This document shows, one piece after another, positions 15,809 through 22,456 of a stretch of DNA of 31,823 nt. Every line of letters starts with the position of its first letter. The first letter of the stretch is position 1. This stretch comes from a virus. The stretch is from the IMG/VR virus record IMGVR_UViG_3300037488_002365, positions 1 through 31,823 of that record; one strand, given 5' to 3'. A program made the position numbers and the translations under genes. Under the pieces are notes generated by a model. That model saw nothing but the letters and a program-made list of their open reading frames with translations, was not told the DNA's origin and did not search any database.

Positions 15809-16104
15809 AATTGCCCACCTCTTAAAGCCGCATTCATAGCCGCATATTTATTTTGAGGGGCCATTTGCATATTGCCCGATTGTAAAGCTTGAGCTATTTT
15901 TTGAGCTCTTAAAGCTGGCAGTATTTGGCTTGTGTAAATATCTCCACTTTCAGAACTATCAATAACCCCTTCAGGTGAGTTATCTATAATAGGCTGAGAT
16001 GGAATTAACTCACTCAACATACCGTCTATTCCTTTACCGCCAAAGCTCTTTCCACCTTGAAAAAAACCAGTATTATTATTTAATTTATCTTTTAAAAAAC
16101 TCAT
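15805..16104 (-). CDS. Small virion-associated protein candidate, unknown (99 aa)
   Basis: 99 aa from ATG at 16104 (MSFLKDKLNN). The frame extends to 16131, but the ATG at 16104 forms an ATGA overlap with the upstream stop, like its neighbours. The start MSFLKDK resembles the MSFKKKK start of the following protein. The sequence is Gly/Ser/Asn-rich (TGFFQGGKSFGGKGIDGMLS) then helical, ending NAALRGGQL. It lies inside the block between tail adaptor and the ejection proteins, so it is probably a minor structural or assembly protein. No known domain is recognised. Confidence 0.65.
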   Translation of the reverse strand: MSFLKDKLNNNTGFFQGGKSFGGKGIDGMLSELIPSQPIIDNSPEGVIDSSESGDIYTSQILPALRAQKIAQALQSGNMQMAPQNKYAAMNAALRGGQL

Positions 16105-16817
16105 GAGCCGTATTTCTTCTCCAGATCCCAACGATAATCCATCAACCAGTGATATTTTCCGTTCCAGCGAACAGAATGATTAGCTTGTCGAGAGAAGAAC
16201 ACATGATTAGGCTCTTTAGCTCCTGCATGGCGGATAAATTCTTTACCTTTTGGCGTGAACGAGTTCGCCCAAATATAACGGTAGCCTTTATCAAACCAAT
16301 GCCGCTGATAACTATTATGCCATAACTTTAAGAAGCTTGCCGCCGCTCTTGATTTTTCAATTTGACTTCCACGCAAGGCAATAATAATATATCCGCTATG
16401 TTTAGGCTCGTCCTCGTGAAACATAAACATACAATGTATTTGATTATTTTTAAATACAAATCCAATATCTTGAGAAATTCTGGCATATTCATTTAATAAA
16501 CCAATTCCATAATTAGCCACCAAAACAGAATTTTCAGTTTTTAAATTTTTAATTACATTCAAAGCAAATTCACGCGTAAAACCTTCAGGATAAGAAACAG
16601 GTAAATCAGGAGATAAGCTTTTCATGCAAACAAATAACTCTTTATCGCTTGCAGTTTCACAATACAAATCAACGATTTGGTGAAGATATCCAACTTTTGT
16701 GAATAGGTGAGGTATGTTAATATATCTTTCTAAATACCAAGTAGGTCGCTTGGGCTTTTTAATATCTATAACATTAGATTCCTCTTGAATATTCTCTATT
16801 TGCAATTCTTCTATCAT
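16101..16817 (-). CDS. GNAT-fold-like protein, possible T7 gp13 counterpart
   Basis: 238 aa. Residues about 45-145 alternate helices and strands (VLVANYGIGLLNEYARI, IGFVFKNNQIHCMFMFHEDE, GYIIIALRGSQIEKSRAAAS). Near the end, GYRYIW at 178-183 is followed by AN, a short helix and HAGA at 197-200. That arrangement (W, Asn, helix, GA) recalls the last part of acetyltransferase (GNAT) folds and in particular T7 gp13, a virion-morphogenesis protein encoded after the tail genes. Here too the gene follows the tail adaptor (ATGA overlap) and precedes ejection-type proteins. I see no clear acetyl-CoA-binding Q/RxxGxG/A loop, so catalytic activity is doubtful. The assignment is from pattern and position only. 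Confidence 0.5.
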   Translation of the reverse strand: MIEELQIENIQEESNVIDIKKPKRPTWYLERYINIPHLFTKVGYLHQIVDLYCETASDKELFVCMKSLSPDLPVSYPEGFTREFALNVIKNLKTENSVLVANYGIGLLNEYARISQDIGFVFKNNQIHCMFMFHEDEPKHSGYIIIALRGSQIEKSRAAASFLKLWHNSYQRHWFDKGYRYIWANSFTPKGKEFIRHAGAKEPNHVFFSRQANHSVRWNGKYHWLMDYRWDLEKKYGS

Positions 16818-17548
16818 ACAATGACGCTCCCGTTCCTAAATGTTATAAAACCACTACTTGCCGCTCCGTGTTGGTGAGGCTGAGAGAAACTAACTCTTGT
16901 ATTAACTTTAAAATCTTGTAAGCAATATCTCATTTTGCTTTCTGATTCAATTCTTTTAGCTTGTGCTTCATCGATTAGACCATTTGTAAACATAAGCCAA
17001 GCATATATATGATCTTCTAAAAATCCATCACCTAGCCGATTGCAAGCTGTTAAACTGGAAGCCGTTAAAGCACTTGGTTCTTGATAATAATAGCCTCTGA
17101 TTTGGTAAACATCATCTGGAGCTAAAACAAAGCTCAATTTTTTGGCATTGGCAACAGCGGTTGTCTTTATAAACCAGCCGTACGGTTTACCGCTTTCAAT
17201 ATCGCTTAAATCACCGTTATATTGTCTCTTTACAAAGTCTTCTGTGTAGTAAATTAAAGGTATATCATTTCTACCGCTTGGGTCTATAAGCCACATCTCA
17301 ACGCCACTTATTTGGGTTGTATCAAAAGCAAGAGTATATTCATTAACCGCTGCGATAGTATTAGTATCAAAGTAAGTTTTAAAGTCCTCTTGCTTCCAAT
17401 CAACCAATTCACCATAAGCTTTAGCGAATTCAGCTCTGGCACCTAATGGGTTTCTCTCAGTACTACTATCATAGTCAGTAGTTTGCAAAGGAGTTTTAAA
17501 AGCCCTTGCAAAAGCACGATTTACAATATTTAGTACTGAGTCTGCCAT
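16814..17548 (-). CDS. Tail adaptor / tubular protein A (T7 gp11, P22 gp4-like)
   Basis: 244 aa. The helical N-terminus (SVLNIVNRAFARAFKTPLQT) leads to the typical adaptor core: WKQEDFKTYFDTNTIAAVNEY, then YTLAFDTTQISGVEMWLIDP and a strand-rich insertion, then RIRGYYYQEP-type strands (here YQIRGYYYQEPSALTA), and a C-terminal helix LEDHIYAWLMFTNGLIDEAQ with a basic coiled end. This arrangement matches ring-forming head-to-tail adaptors of podoviruses, which bind under the portal and hold the nozzle. It has an excellent SD (AGGAG, 6 bases before ATG) and overlaps the next gene by ATGA. Position after coat and before ejection proteins supports the call. Confidence 0.75.
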   Translation of the reverse strand: MADSVLNIVNRAFARAFKTPLQTTDYDSSTERNPLGARAEFAKAYGELVDWKQEDFKTYFDTNTIAAVNEYTLAFDTTQISGVEMWLIDPSGRNDIPLIYYTEDFVKRQYNGDLSDIESGKPYGWFIKTTAVANAKKLSFVLAPDDVYQIRGYYYQEPSALTASSLTACNRLGDGFLEDHIYAWLMFTNGLIDEAQAKRIESESKMRYCLQDFKVNTRVSFSQPHQHGAASSGFITFRNGSVIV

Positions 17549-17556
17549 TTTTTCTC

Positions 17557-18006
17557 CTAGGTAATATTACTTGCTGATTCAATCACTATATTTACTTCGT
17601 AAGCACCTGCTGGAGTACCACCCAAACCTGCCGTGGTTACATTGGTTTGAATAGTATCTCCACTTGCAAAAGGTATAAATGGGCAATGACTCAAATTGCT
17701 AGCCACTGAATCACCTGGTAAGGTAACCGAGGTAGACGGTGTAAATTTATAAACAGTACCAACTACAGAGGCATCGACAAAACTAATAGTACCTAATGTA
17801 TAAGTAGTACCACTTCTAACAAGTTGCAAGCTTACCACGGCTGGAGTTGAGGTATTCACAATTGCGGTAGTTACAATTACTTCCGAATTGCCAATGTGCA
17901 AATTACCAGCACAAGGAGCTACATATTTATAAGCAATACCTGTGGCGGTGGTTACATCCAAAGTTTTAAGACCTGGATTGTTGAGAGTCATTATATTATT
18001 AGACAT
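17557..18006 (-). CDS. Beta-rich head-associated protein (decoration candidate)
   Basis: 149 aa from ATG at 18006 (MSNNIMTL). The alternative ATG at 18015 lacks spacing to an SD, while AAGG lies 8 bases before the chosen start. The gene overlaps the end of the 257-aa gene by 8 bases. The protein is strongly beta (TGIAYKYVAPCAGNLHIGNS, VVSLQLVRSGTTYTLGTISF, SGDTIQTNVTTAGLGG, YEVNIVIESAS), rich in Thr, Ser, Val and Ala, with few charges. This looks like a single beta-sandwich domain. Between coat and tail adaptor, such a protein could be a capsid decoration protein or a small fibre. No family is recognised with confidence. Confidence 0.6.
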   Translation of the reverse strand: MSNNIMTLNNPGLKTLDVTTATGIAYKYVAPCAGNLHIGNSEVIVTTAIVNTSTPAVVSLQLVRSGTTYTLGTISFVDASVVGTVYKFTPSTSVTLPGDSVASNLSHCPFIPFASGDTIQTNVTTAGLGGTPAGAYEVNIVIESASNIT

Positions 18007-18772
18007 TTTTAGCACCTTCTTTTTTAGGTTGTGTTTGGGGTTTTAGATTAAGCTTTTCAAGCAATAAATCAGTTTCAAATTCATTTAACGGGCAATCTTT
18101 TGGAATAGTATTAGTTTCATAGAGAGAAACAAGTAAGTTATTCAAGTGAGTAGTTTTATCCATGCCAACTTTTGACCAGTTGAAATAAACACGACTAGAC
18201 CAAGAACCTTTATCAATGTCGATAGTATCTTTTTTATACTTACGAACAGCCATATCCTGTTTTTCGGTTCCTTCTCTGTAAGCTTTATAGCGTTCACAAA
18301 ATAAAGCAATATCATTAACTAAACGCTCGGCTATTTTTAAAGACAACTGATCAAGATTTCTCATATTGTTTACATCAATTTGAAAGCCTTGACCAAGCCA
18401 GTATTTCTTTAAAACAGAAGTGGCAGCTCTTTCTTTTTCGCCAATTAGATTCCAGTATTCTTCAAACTCTAAATGAGCCATTACTCGAATAATTCCTTTA
18501 TGAGAAACAACTAAACATAAATCAGCTTTTGCAGCGTCTAAAATGCGTTGTTCCTCGGCAGTTCTATCGTCATTCTGCTCAAGAAGAGTAAAGTAATAAT
18601 TGTCTTCCCATTGGCTAGCTTGCTTGCTTTTACCACCAAGCATTTTTTCAATAACTTTACTTAAAGCATATTGACTGCTAGGAGGCAAACTTCTACTTAA
18701 CTTTTCATTGGAAAAAGAATTACTAGGTCTTGAAACACCTTCATTCAATCTCTCTAATAAACTAATACTCAT
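17999..18772 (-). CDS. Unknown 257-aa protein in head operon
   Basis: The gene begins 17 bases after the coat gene; the gap contains the palindrome GCTTAATTAAGC at the coat stop and a TAAGGA SD. The N-terminal 45 residues are polar and probably disordered (NEGVSRPSNSFSNEKLSRSL). The middle is helical and charged (EEQRILDAAKADLCLVVSHK, FEEYWNLIGEKERAATSVLK). The C-terminus is basic and Pro/Gln-rich (LKPQTQPKKEGAKNV). It contains no recognised motif, signal peptide or TM segment. Its place between coat and neck genes suggests a head-completion, internal or assembly role, but nothing in the sequence proves it. Confidence 0.75.
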   Translation of the reverse strand: MSISLLERLNEGVSRPSNSFSNEKLSRSLPPSSQYALSKVIEKMLGGKSKQASQWEDNYYFTLLEQNDDRTAEEQRILDAAKADLCLVVSHKGIIRVMAHLEFEEYWNLIGEKERAATSVLKKYWLGQGFQIDVNNMRNLDQLSLKIAERLVNDIALFCERYKAYREGTEKQDMAVRKYKKDTIDIDKGSWSSRVYFNWSKVGMDKTTHLNNLLVSLYETNTIPKDCPLNEFETDLLLEKLNLKPQTQPKKEGAKNV

Positions 18773-18789
18773 ATTTCCTTATTGCTTAA

Positions 18790-19710
18790 TTAAGCGTTAT
18801 TATCATCAAAATCAAGTAACATTCCAGCTACATCACGCAACTCAGCTACTCCATAAAATACATCAGCCACTTGCAAATTAGCCAATTCAGGCAAAATGTA
18901 GTCTGACTGTACTCTTGGCTTAATACCAAAAGCAATCATGATTCCCTCTTTAGTTAGAACCATGCCTTTAACCGCTCCACCAGTTTGAGTTAAATAATTA
19001 GAACGACTAATACTTACACCGTGAGGAGTTTCAATCAAATTACCTTTATTAACTTGGTCTAAACCTCTTTGTCCAGCGATTTGGTATTCATCACGACCTT
19101 GCAAAATGTCTTCATAAGCATGAGGTGAGACATAAGCTACTGCTCTATTGTCAGGATTGCGAATATCGATACCATTTGCGTAAAACTTTCTATTGACTTC
19201 ACCAAAAGTATCAAAACTCATAATAGAACCGTTACCAGAACCAACAACGGTACTGAAACCAGTCGCTAAAGCACAAATATCTCTTTCAAAAGCTTCGGCA
19301 ATTGCTTTAGCTTGATATTTTGCTAAGTTATCCATTGTAAGAACGCCTTGATTTAGCTTAGCAATGTCTTCCATCATAATAGCTACATATTTGTGCTTAT
19401 TAAGAGTTAAAGAAACAGTGCTTAAAGCATTAATTTGAGCAATAACAGGACTATTAGCGACTTTATCCTTAGCGGTGAATTTACCAGCGACGGTAACTCT
19501 GATTGTGTCCCCTTTCTGAGCATTACCTGGCACTTGGTCTGAAACATCAGTCAAAGGAACTGGGTGATCTGGACTCGCCAAGCCAGCTTGATTGAAAAAC
19601 ATTGGGGAGAAGTTTTGCAGCTCTTGATCTAAACTCCACAAAATCTTGCTTGTGAGTATTTTAGATACCTTGAGGGTATTGATTGAGCTGTCTGTATAGT
19701 TATAAACCAT
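18790..19710 (-). CDS. Major capsid protein (HK97-fold type)
   Basis: 306 aa. After a helical arm (INTLKVSKILTSKILWSLDQ) comes a loop segment with KGDTIRVTVAGKFTAKD, a strand pair SLTLNKHKYVAIMMED, a long 'spine'-type helix NLAKYQAKAIAEAFERDICA, and the A-domain part with AVAYVSPHAYEDILQ and EGIMIAFGIKPRVQSD, ending in a strand-rich segment. The pattern 'G.T..V..........V........ ..L..KY....... D' is typical of coat proteins of T7/P22-like and other podoviruses. There is no N-terminal delta domain or protease nearby; instead, a separate scaffold gene precedes it. An AAAGG SD is present. The gene will form the icosahedral shell. Confidence 0.85.
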   Translation of the reverse strand: MVYNYTDSSINTLKVSKILTSKILWSLDQELQNFSPMFFNQAGLASPDHPVPLTDVSDQVPGNAQKGDTIRVTVAGKFTAKDKVANSPVIAQINALSTVSLTLNKHKYVAIMMEDIAKLNQGVLTMDNLAKYQAKAIAEAFERDICALATGFSTVVGSGNGSIMSFDTFGEVNRKFYANGIDIRNPDNRAVAYVSPHAYEDILQGRDEYQIAGQRGLDQVNKGNLIETPHGVSISRSNYLTQTGGAVKGMVLTKEGIMIAFGIKPRVQSDYILPELANLQVADVFYGVAELRDVAGMLLDFDDNNA

Positions 19711-19726
19711 TGTAAAAAACCTTTAA

Positions 19727-20446
19727 TTAAAACGGATCGGGTATTTGTCCACTCATCCACTTCTGCTCAAGTTGTCTCACCATTTGAGGGTCTGCTGTAC
19801 GCCTCCAAGAGTTGTATTCTTGAGGACCATTAGTTTTCCCAAAGGGCCAACCGCCTGAAGATTGTGATTGAGTGTTTTGTTGTTGAGGAACTCTTCCAAA
19901 TGTCTGATTTTGCAAAGGCTGAGAATTTTGCTGTTTTCGCTCATTGAATGACTTGAATCCTTGTACAGCTTTTTGAATATTAACTCTACTACCAGACTCA
20001 TATAGATTCAATAAACTCTCTAGTTCGGCTTTAACTTGTGGATTATTAGCTGAATAATATTCACCCCAAAAATTTGCCGCTAAATGCTGAGAATTTTGGA
20101 AACCATTATTAATTGCCGCTTCTTCACGAGTTTCATTAGCCGCCATCTCAGTATAAGAATCTTTTGTCATCACCCCTTGGGCTTTGAGGAATTCTTGAGC
20201 TTCTTTTAATGAAGCTGGATCATACTGTGAGCTGGGCTGTTGAATTGGCTGGTAACCTAAACTCGCAAGTGGATTAGCTTTTAAGGTGCCAATTTCAGTT
20301 TTCAAACTTTGAATAGCTCCGAGAAGCTGTTCAACATTAGGGCTAGTTGGAGCTGGGGCAGCGTTATCCTGTTCGCCTTGGTTTTGATAATCATCTTGAT
20401 AGGACTCATTTGAGCTATCAAAATATGAAGTGTCGTCAATAGACAT
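19727..20446 (-). CDS. Capsid scaffolding protein
   Basis: 239 aa, acidic and Gln/Asn/Ser-rich. The N-terminus is acidic (SIDDTSYFDSSNESYQDDYQ), followed by a helix (VEQLLGAIQSLKTEIGTLKA), a central helical part (EAQEFLKAQGVMTKDSYTEM, QVKAELESLLNLYESGSRVN) and a disordered Gln-rich linker. A basic C-terminal helix (ADPQMVRQLEQKWMSGQ) is where scaffolds usually bind coat. Low sequence identity between families means the call rests on composition and its position immediately before the coat gene (16-base gap). It overlaps the preceding gene by 11 bases, which couples their translation. Confidence 0.75.
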   Translation of the reverse strand: MSIDDTSYFDSSNESYQDDYQNQGEQDNAAPAPTSPNVEQLLGAIQSLKTEIGTLKANPLASLGYQPIQQPSSQYDPASLKEAQEFLKAQGVMTKDSYTEMAANETREEAAINNGFQNSQHLAANFWGEYYSANNPQVKAELESLLNLYESGSRVNIQKAVQGFKSFNERKQQNSQPLQNQTFGRVPQQQNTQSQSSGGWPFGKTNGPQEYNSWRRTADPQMVRQLEQKWMSGQIPDPF

Positions 20447-20729
20447 TTAGTTTTTGTTCCTCTTGGTTTTCGAGCTTCCCGATCTGTTGAGCTAATTCGC
20501 TTAAAGAAAATTTAGATTTAACGACTTGCAAGCTGTCAATTCTAGCTAAATATTCGTGTCTCAGAGAAACATCTGAAATTTTAGAAAGATTAGCCCGCAA
20601 TTTTCGTATCTCAACTTCTATTTGGCTAGCAGCGTATTCAAGAATTGGCTCTATTTGCACTAGATCAATATTCTTAGCTTTCAACTTTAAAAGTTCTAGG
20701 TCTGAATTTTGGCTTTGTGCAGTTGTCAT
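20436..20729 (-). CDS. Unknown 97-aa helical protein before scaffold
   Basis: The protein is charged and almost wholly helical (NSDLELLKLKAKNIDLVQIE, EVEIRKLRANLSKISDVSLR, SKFSLSELAQQIGKLENQEE), a likely coiled coil. It overlaps the scaffold start by 11 bases and is the first minus-strand gene after the plus-strand cassette, so a promoter for scaffold and coat may lie just upstream (20730-20827). The start has no strong SD; AT-rich sequence with a TAATAA-tgac-TTATTA palindrome precedes it. It may be a head assembly accessory protein or a leader gene; no homology recognised. Confidence 0.65.
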   Translation of the reverse strand: MTTAQSQNSDLELLKLKAKNIDLVQIEPILEYAASQIEVEIRKLRANLSKISDVSLRHEYLARIDSLQVVKSKFSLSELAQQIGKLENQEEQKLNVY

Positions 20730-20827
20730 AATCTAATAATGACTTATTAATGATTGTCTTTTTGGTTAAATCAGTGTTATAGAGTGTGGTAAAATGCAAT
20801 AGAATACAGTAGATTTAAATAAATAAA
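20730..20827. promoter_or_regulatory. Divergent intergenic region with overlapping candidate promoters and a palindrome
   Basis: This is the only divergent gene pair in the window. Plus strand: extended -10 TGGTAAAAT at 20787-20795, without a good -35, would start transcription about 25 bases before the cassette. Minus strand: TATAAC (GTTATA at 20776-20781) could serve the scaffold-coat side, again with a poor -35. The two -10 elements are 8 bases apart, so polymerase could not occupy both. A 6-base palindrome, TAATAA-tgac-TTATTA (20734-20749), lies just before the minus-strand start and could be an operator. Confidence 0.4.
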
Positions 20828-21013
20828 ATGAAAATAACCAAAGTAGTTCTTGAAATAGAGGCAATGGATTTAAAAGTTCAAAAGAATTTAAATGAATTCT
20901 CTGAATTAAATAGACAACTTTTTAAAGCCGGAATAGACATAAATAAGATTCCAACTTTTGTAAAAAATGGAGAAGATGAACTCAAAATTGGAGAGGCTGC
21001 AATAAATGCCTAA
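20828..21013 (+). CDS. Unknown 61-aa protein, first gene of plus-strand cassette
   Basis: The gene starts about 25 bases after the candidate -10. No SD is visible (the leader is only AAATAAATAAA), so initiation may be on a near-leaderless or A-rich message. The protein begins with a strand (MKITKVVLEIEAMDL) followed by a helix (NLNEFSELNRQLFKAGIDIN) and a polar end. It resembles a small alpha/beta regulator but no family is recognised. It overlaps the next gene by 8 bases, which supports the start and the operon. Confidence 0.6.
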   Translation: MKITKVVLEIEAMDLKVQKNLNEFSELNRQLFKAGIDINKIPTFVKNGEDELKIGEAAINA

Positions 21014-21173
21014 AGCTAAAACAAGTGAAAAGCTGAAAACAGCAATGATTTGCGTAATTCATAAAGAAAACTGGGAATTTGTATTAAAAAATGTAAAACT
21101 CTCAGGCTGTAAAAACGAATCTGAATGGCTAAATCAAGTAATTAGACGGTTAAAAAATGGGGTGGAAAAATGA
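21006..21173 (+). CDS. Unknown 55-aa basic protein, second gene of plus-strand cassette
   Basis: Read directly: ATG at 21006, TGA at 21171-21173. The protein is basic (PKAKTSEKLKTAMICVIHKE at residues 2-21). The tail NESEWLNQVIRRLKNGVEK is an amphipathic basic helix, somewhat like a small ribbon-helix-helix or other nucleic-acid-binding protein, but the match is not specific. It overlaps the previous gene by 8 bases and the next by 4 (ATGA), which makes it a credible coding gene although very short. Confidence 0.6.
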   Translation: MPKAKTSEKLKTAMICVIHKENWEFVLKNVKLSGCKNESEWLNQVIRRLKNGVEK

Positions 21174-21469
21174 AAATCTTAAGTAAAGTTGCTATTGATG
21201 AAAAAATGGGGACTTACAGTTCTATTACAATGCAACCAAAAAAGGGCGAACCTATCACGATAAAAATAGGGGATTTGGTGCAAGGCAGGGATTGTGTTAG
21301 TTGGGATTCGTGCGGTGTAAGAAGTGAAACATCTAATATTTTCACAGTAACCGAGATAAACACCTCTTTGAATGGCAATATAAATTTCAGAGGAAAAGAA
21401 GGCGGACGGGGCTTTCATGAAGGTAAAGATAATATTGTTTTATTAGAAAGCAAACAGGGGGCTGAATAA
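21170..21469 (+). CDS. Unknown 99-aa beta-rich protein, third gene of plus-strand cassette
   Basis: The sequence alternates short strands and Gly turns (YSSITMQPKKGEPITIKIGD, CVSWDSCGVRSETSNIFTVT, GNINFRGKEGGRGFHEGKDN), like a small SH3 or OB-type barrel. Two Cys (DCVSWDSC) are present, not in a clear zinc-site arrangement. The ATG overlaps the previous stop by 4 bases and has GGGGTGG as SD. It ends KQGAE, where the codons double as the SD of the next gene. No family recognised. Confidence 0.65.
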   Translation: MKILSKVAIDEKMGTYSSITMQPKKGEPITIKIGDLVQGRDCVSWDSCGVRSETSNIFTVTEINTSLNGNINFRGKEGGRGFHEGKDNIVLLESKQGAE

Positions 21470-21470
21470 T

Positions 21471-21860
21471 ATGGGAAGTCCTTATAAAGAAGAATTACCT
21501 GCTGATTGGAATTGTGAAGCGGAAAGAAAGAGGTTTAAAGAGTATCTTGTTCAATTAAATGAACTGTTTGAAAAGGGTGAAGAAATTCATCCGAGCAATT
21601 CAGAGGGGCAGGGAACTCGTAAGAAATTTGAAACTTTAGTTGAATATGGAAATCTAGCAAATACTGTGCATTGTCTTCTCTATACGATGGAGAAAATTTC
21701 TAGACAATATCAAACTTACATAGGCAAGCAAAAACAATATCAAATTTACCTGCACAAGCAAAAACAGGGAGTTGAATTACCATCTTTTGAAGATTACTTG
21801 GTTTGGGTCAAAGCTTGGCAAGACTCACAGATGAAACAAAAAAAACAGGAGGCTAACTAA
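21471..21860 (+). CDS. Unknown 129-aa protein, fourth gene of plus-strand cassette
   Basis: The N-terminus is polar and acidic (PYKEELPADWNCEAERKRFK), followed by helices (EYLVQLNELFEKGEEIHPSN, FETLVEYGNLANTVHCLLYT) and a Gln/Lys stretch with a short repeat (GKQKQYQIYLHKQKQG). It ends KKQEAN. The start ATG is one base after the previous TAA with GGGGG 11-15 bases upstream. No domain is recognised. It is probably helical and soluble; it shares with the next gene the CAGGAGGCTAAYTAATATG junction. Confidence 0.65.
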   Translation: MGSPYKEELPADWNCEAERKRFKEYLVQLNELFEKGEEIHPSNSEGQGTRKKFETLVEYGNLANTVHCLLYTMEKISRQYQTYIGKQKQYQIYLHKQKQGVELPSFEDYLVWVKAWQDSQMKQKKQEAN

Positions 21861-21861
21861 T

Positions 21862-22212
21862 ATGACATTATCTGAATTGTATTTGGAATCGTTGCAAGAA
21901 CAAAAACATCTCTTATGCTCCCTGTCCCGAGTTAGAGAAGAAAACGACACTTTAAGGAGTCATTGCAGACATTCTAAAAAATCAATAACCGAATTGACGG
22001 AATTTAATGCTCTATTGAAGGAGGAATTATCTAAATATGTTGGATTGGAAAAAGTAGAGTTTCTAACTCGAAACTTTTATTTTCCAAACAGAAAAAAAAT
22101 TAAAACCCATTTAGAAGAAGAACAAGAGGAGAAGAGGCTTGACTCTTGGGCAAAACAAGAGATTCAAGATAAAAAAAGAGTTCTGGAAGCTTTAGAACAG
22201 GAGGCTAATTAA
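21862..22212 (+). CDS. Unknown 116-aa coiled-coil protein, fifth gene of plus-strand cassette
   Basis: Heptad-like, charged helices run most of the length (LSELYLESLQEQKHLLCSLS, VREENDTLRSHCRHSKKSIT, EEEQEEKRLDSWAKQEIQDK). A Phe/Tyr-rich break lies near residues 70-76 (TRNFYFP). It ends LEQEAN. The SD AGGAGG is embedded in the end of the previous gene, 9 bases before the start. The protein probably dimerises or binds a partner; no function can be assigned. Confidence 0.65.
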   Translation: MTLSELYLESLQEQKHLLCSLSRVREENDTLRSHCRHSKKSITELTEFNALLKEELSKYVGLEKVEFLTRNFYFPNRKKIKTHLEEEQEEKRLDSWAKQEIQDKKRVLEALEQEAN

Positions 22213-22213
22213 T

Positions 22214-22456
22214 ATGACAAACTTTGAGAAAGAAAAACCTACTTTTGCGGAAAACCTTAAAAGTAAACTTTTGGAAGTTTTGGCTGAAGCTGCAAATCTT
22301 GAAAAAAAGATAGAAATTTATCAACAACTAATAATGAGTTTATTATCTACTTTGCGAAGCTGCGAAGACGAGAAGGCTCACCGAAGCTACTTACTGACTG
22401 TCAGACATCTAAAAGATAAATCTGAATATGATTTTTTAAAAAACTGGGTGGAATAG
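22214..22456 (+). CDS. Unknown 80-aa helical protein, last gene of plus-strand cassette
   Basis: The protein is short, helical and charged (FEKEKPTFAENLKSKLLEVL, AANLEKKIEIYQQLIMSLLS). It has AGGAGG in the tail of the preceding gene as SD. Its TAG stop ends at 22456 and the portal's stop begins at 22457, so the convergent pair has no intergenic base and no room for a terminator between them. No family is recognised. Confidence 0.65.
   Translation: MTNFEKEKPTFAENLKSKLLEVLAEAANLEKKIEIYQQLIMSLLSTLRSCEDEKAHRSYLLTVRHLKDKSEYDFLKNWVE

Noticed and set aside
18773-18789. GCTTAATTAAGC palindrome after the coat gene as terminator
   Set aside because: It has no loop, no T-run and overlaps the coat stop; too AT-rich and short to act as a terminator.
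21179-21418. Minus-strand 79-aa ORF opposite the cassette
   Set aside because: It lacks an SD and typical composition, and the plus-strand gene here is supported by overlaps with both neighbours.
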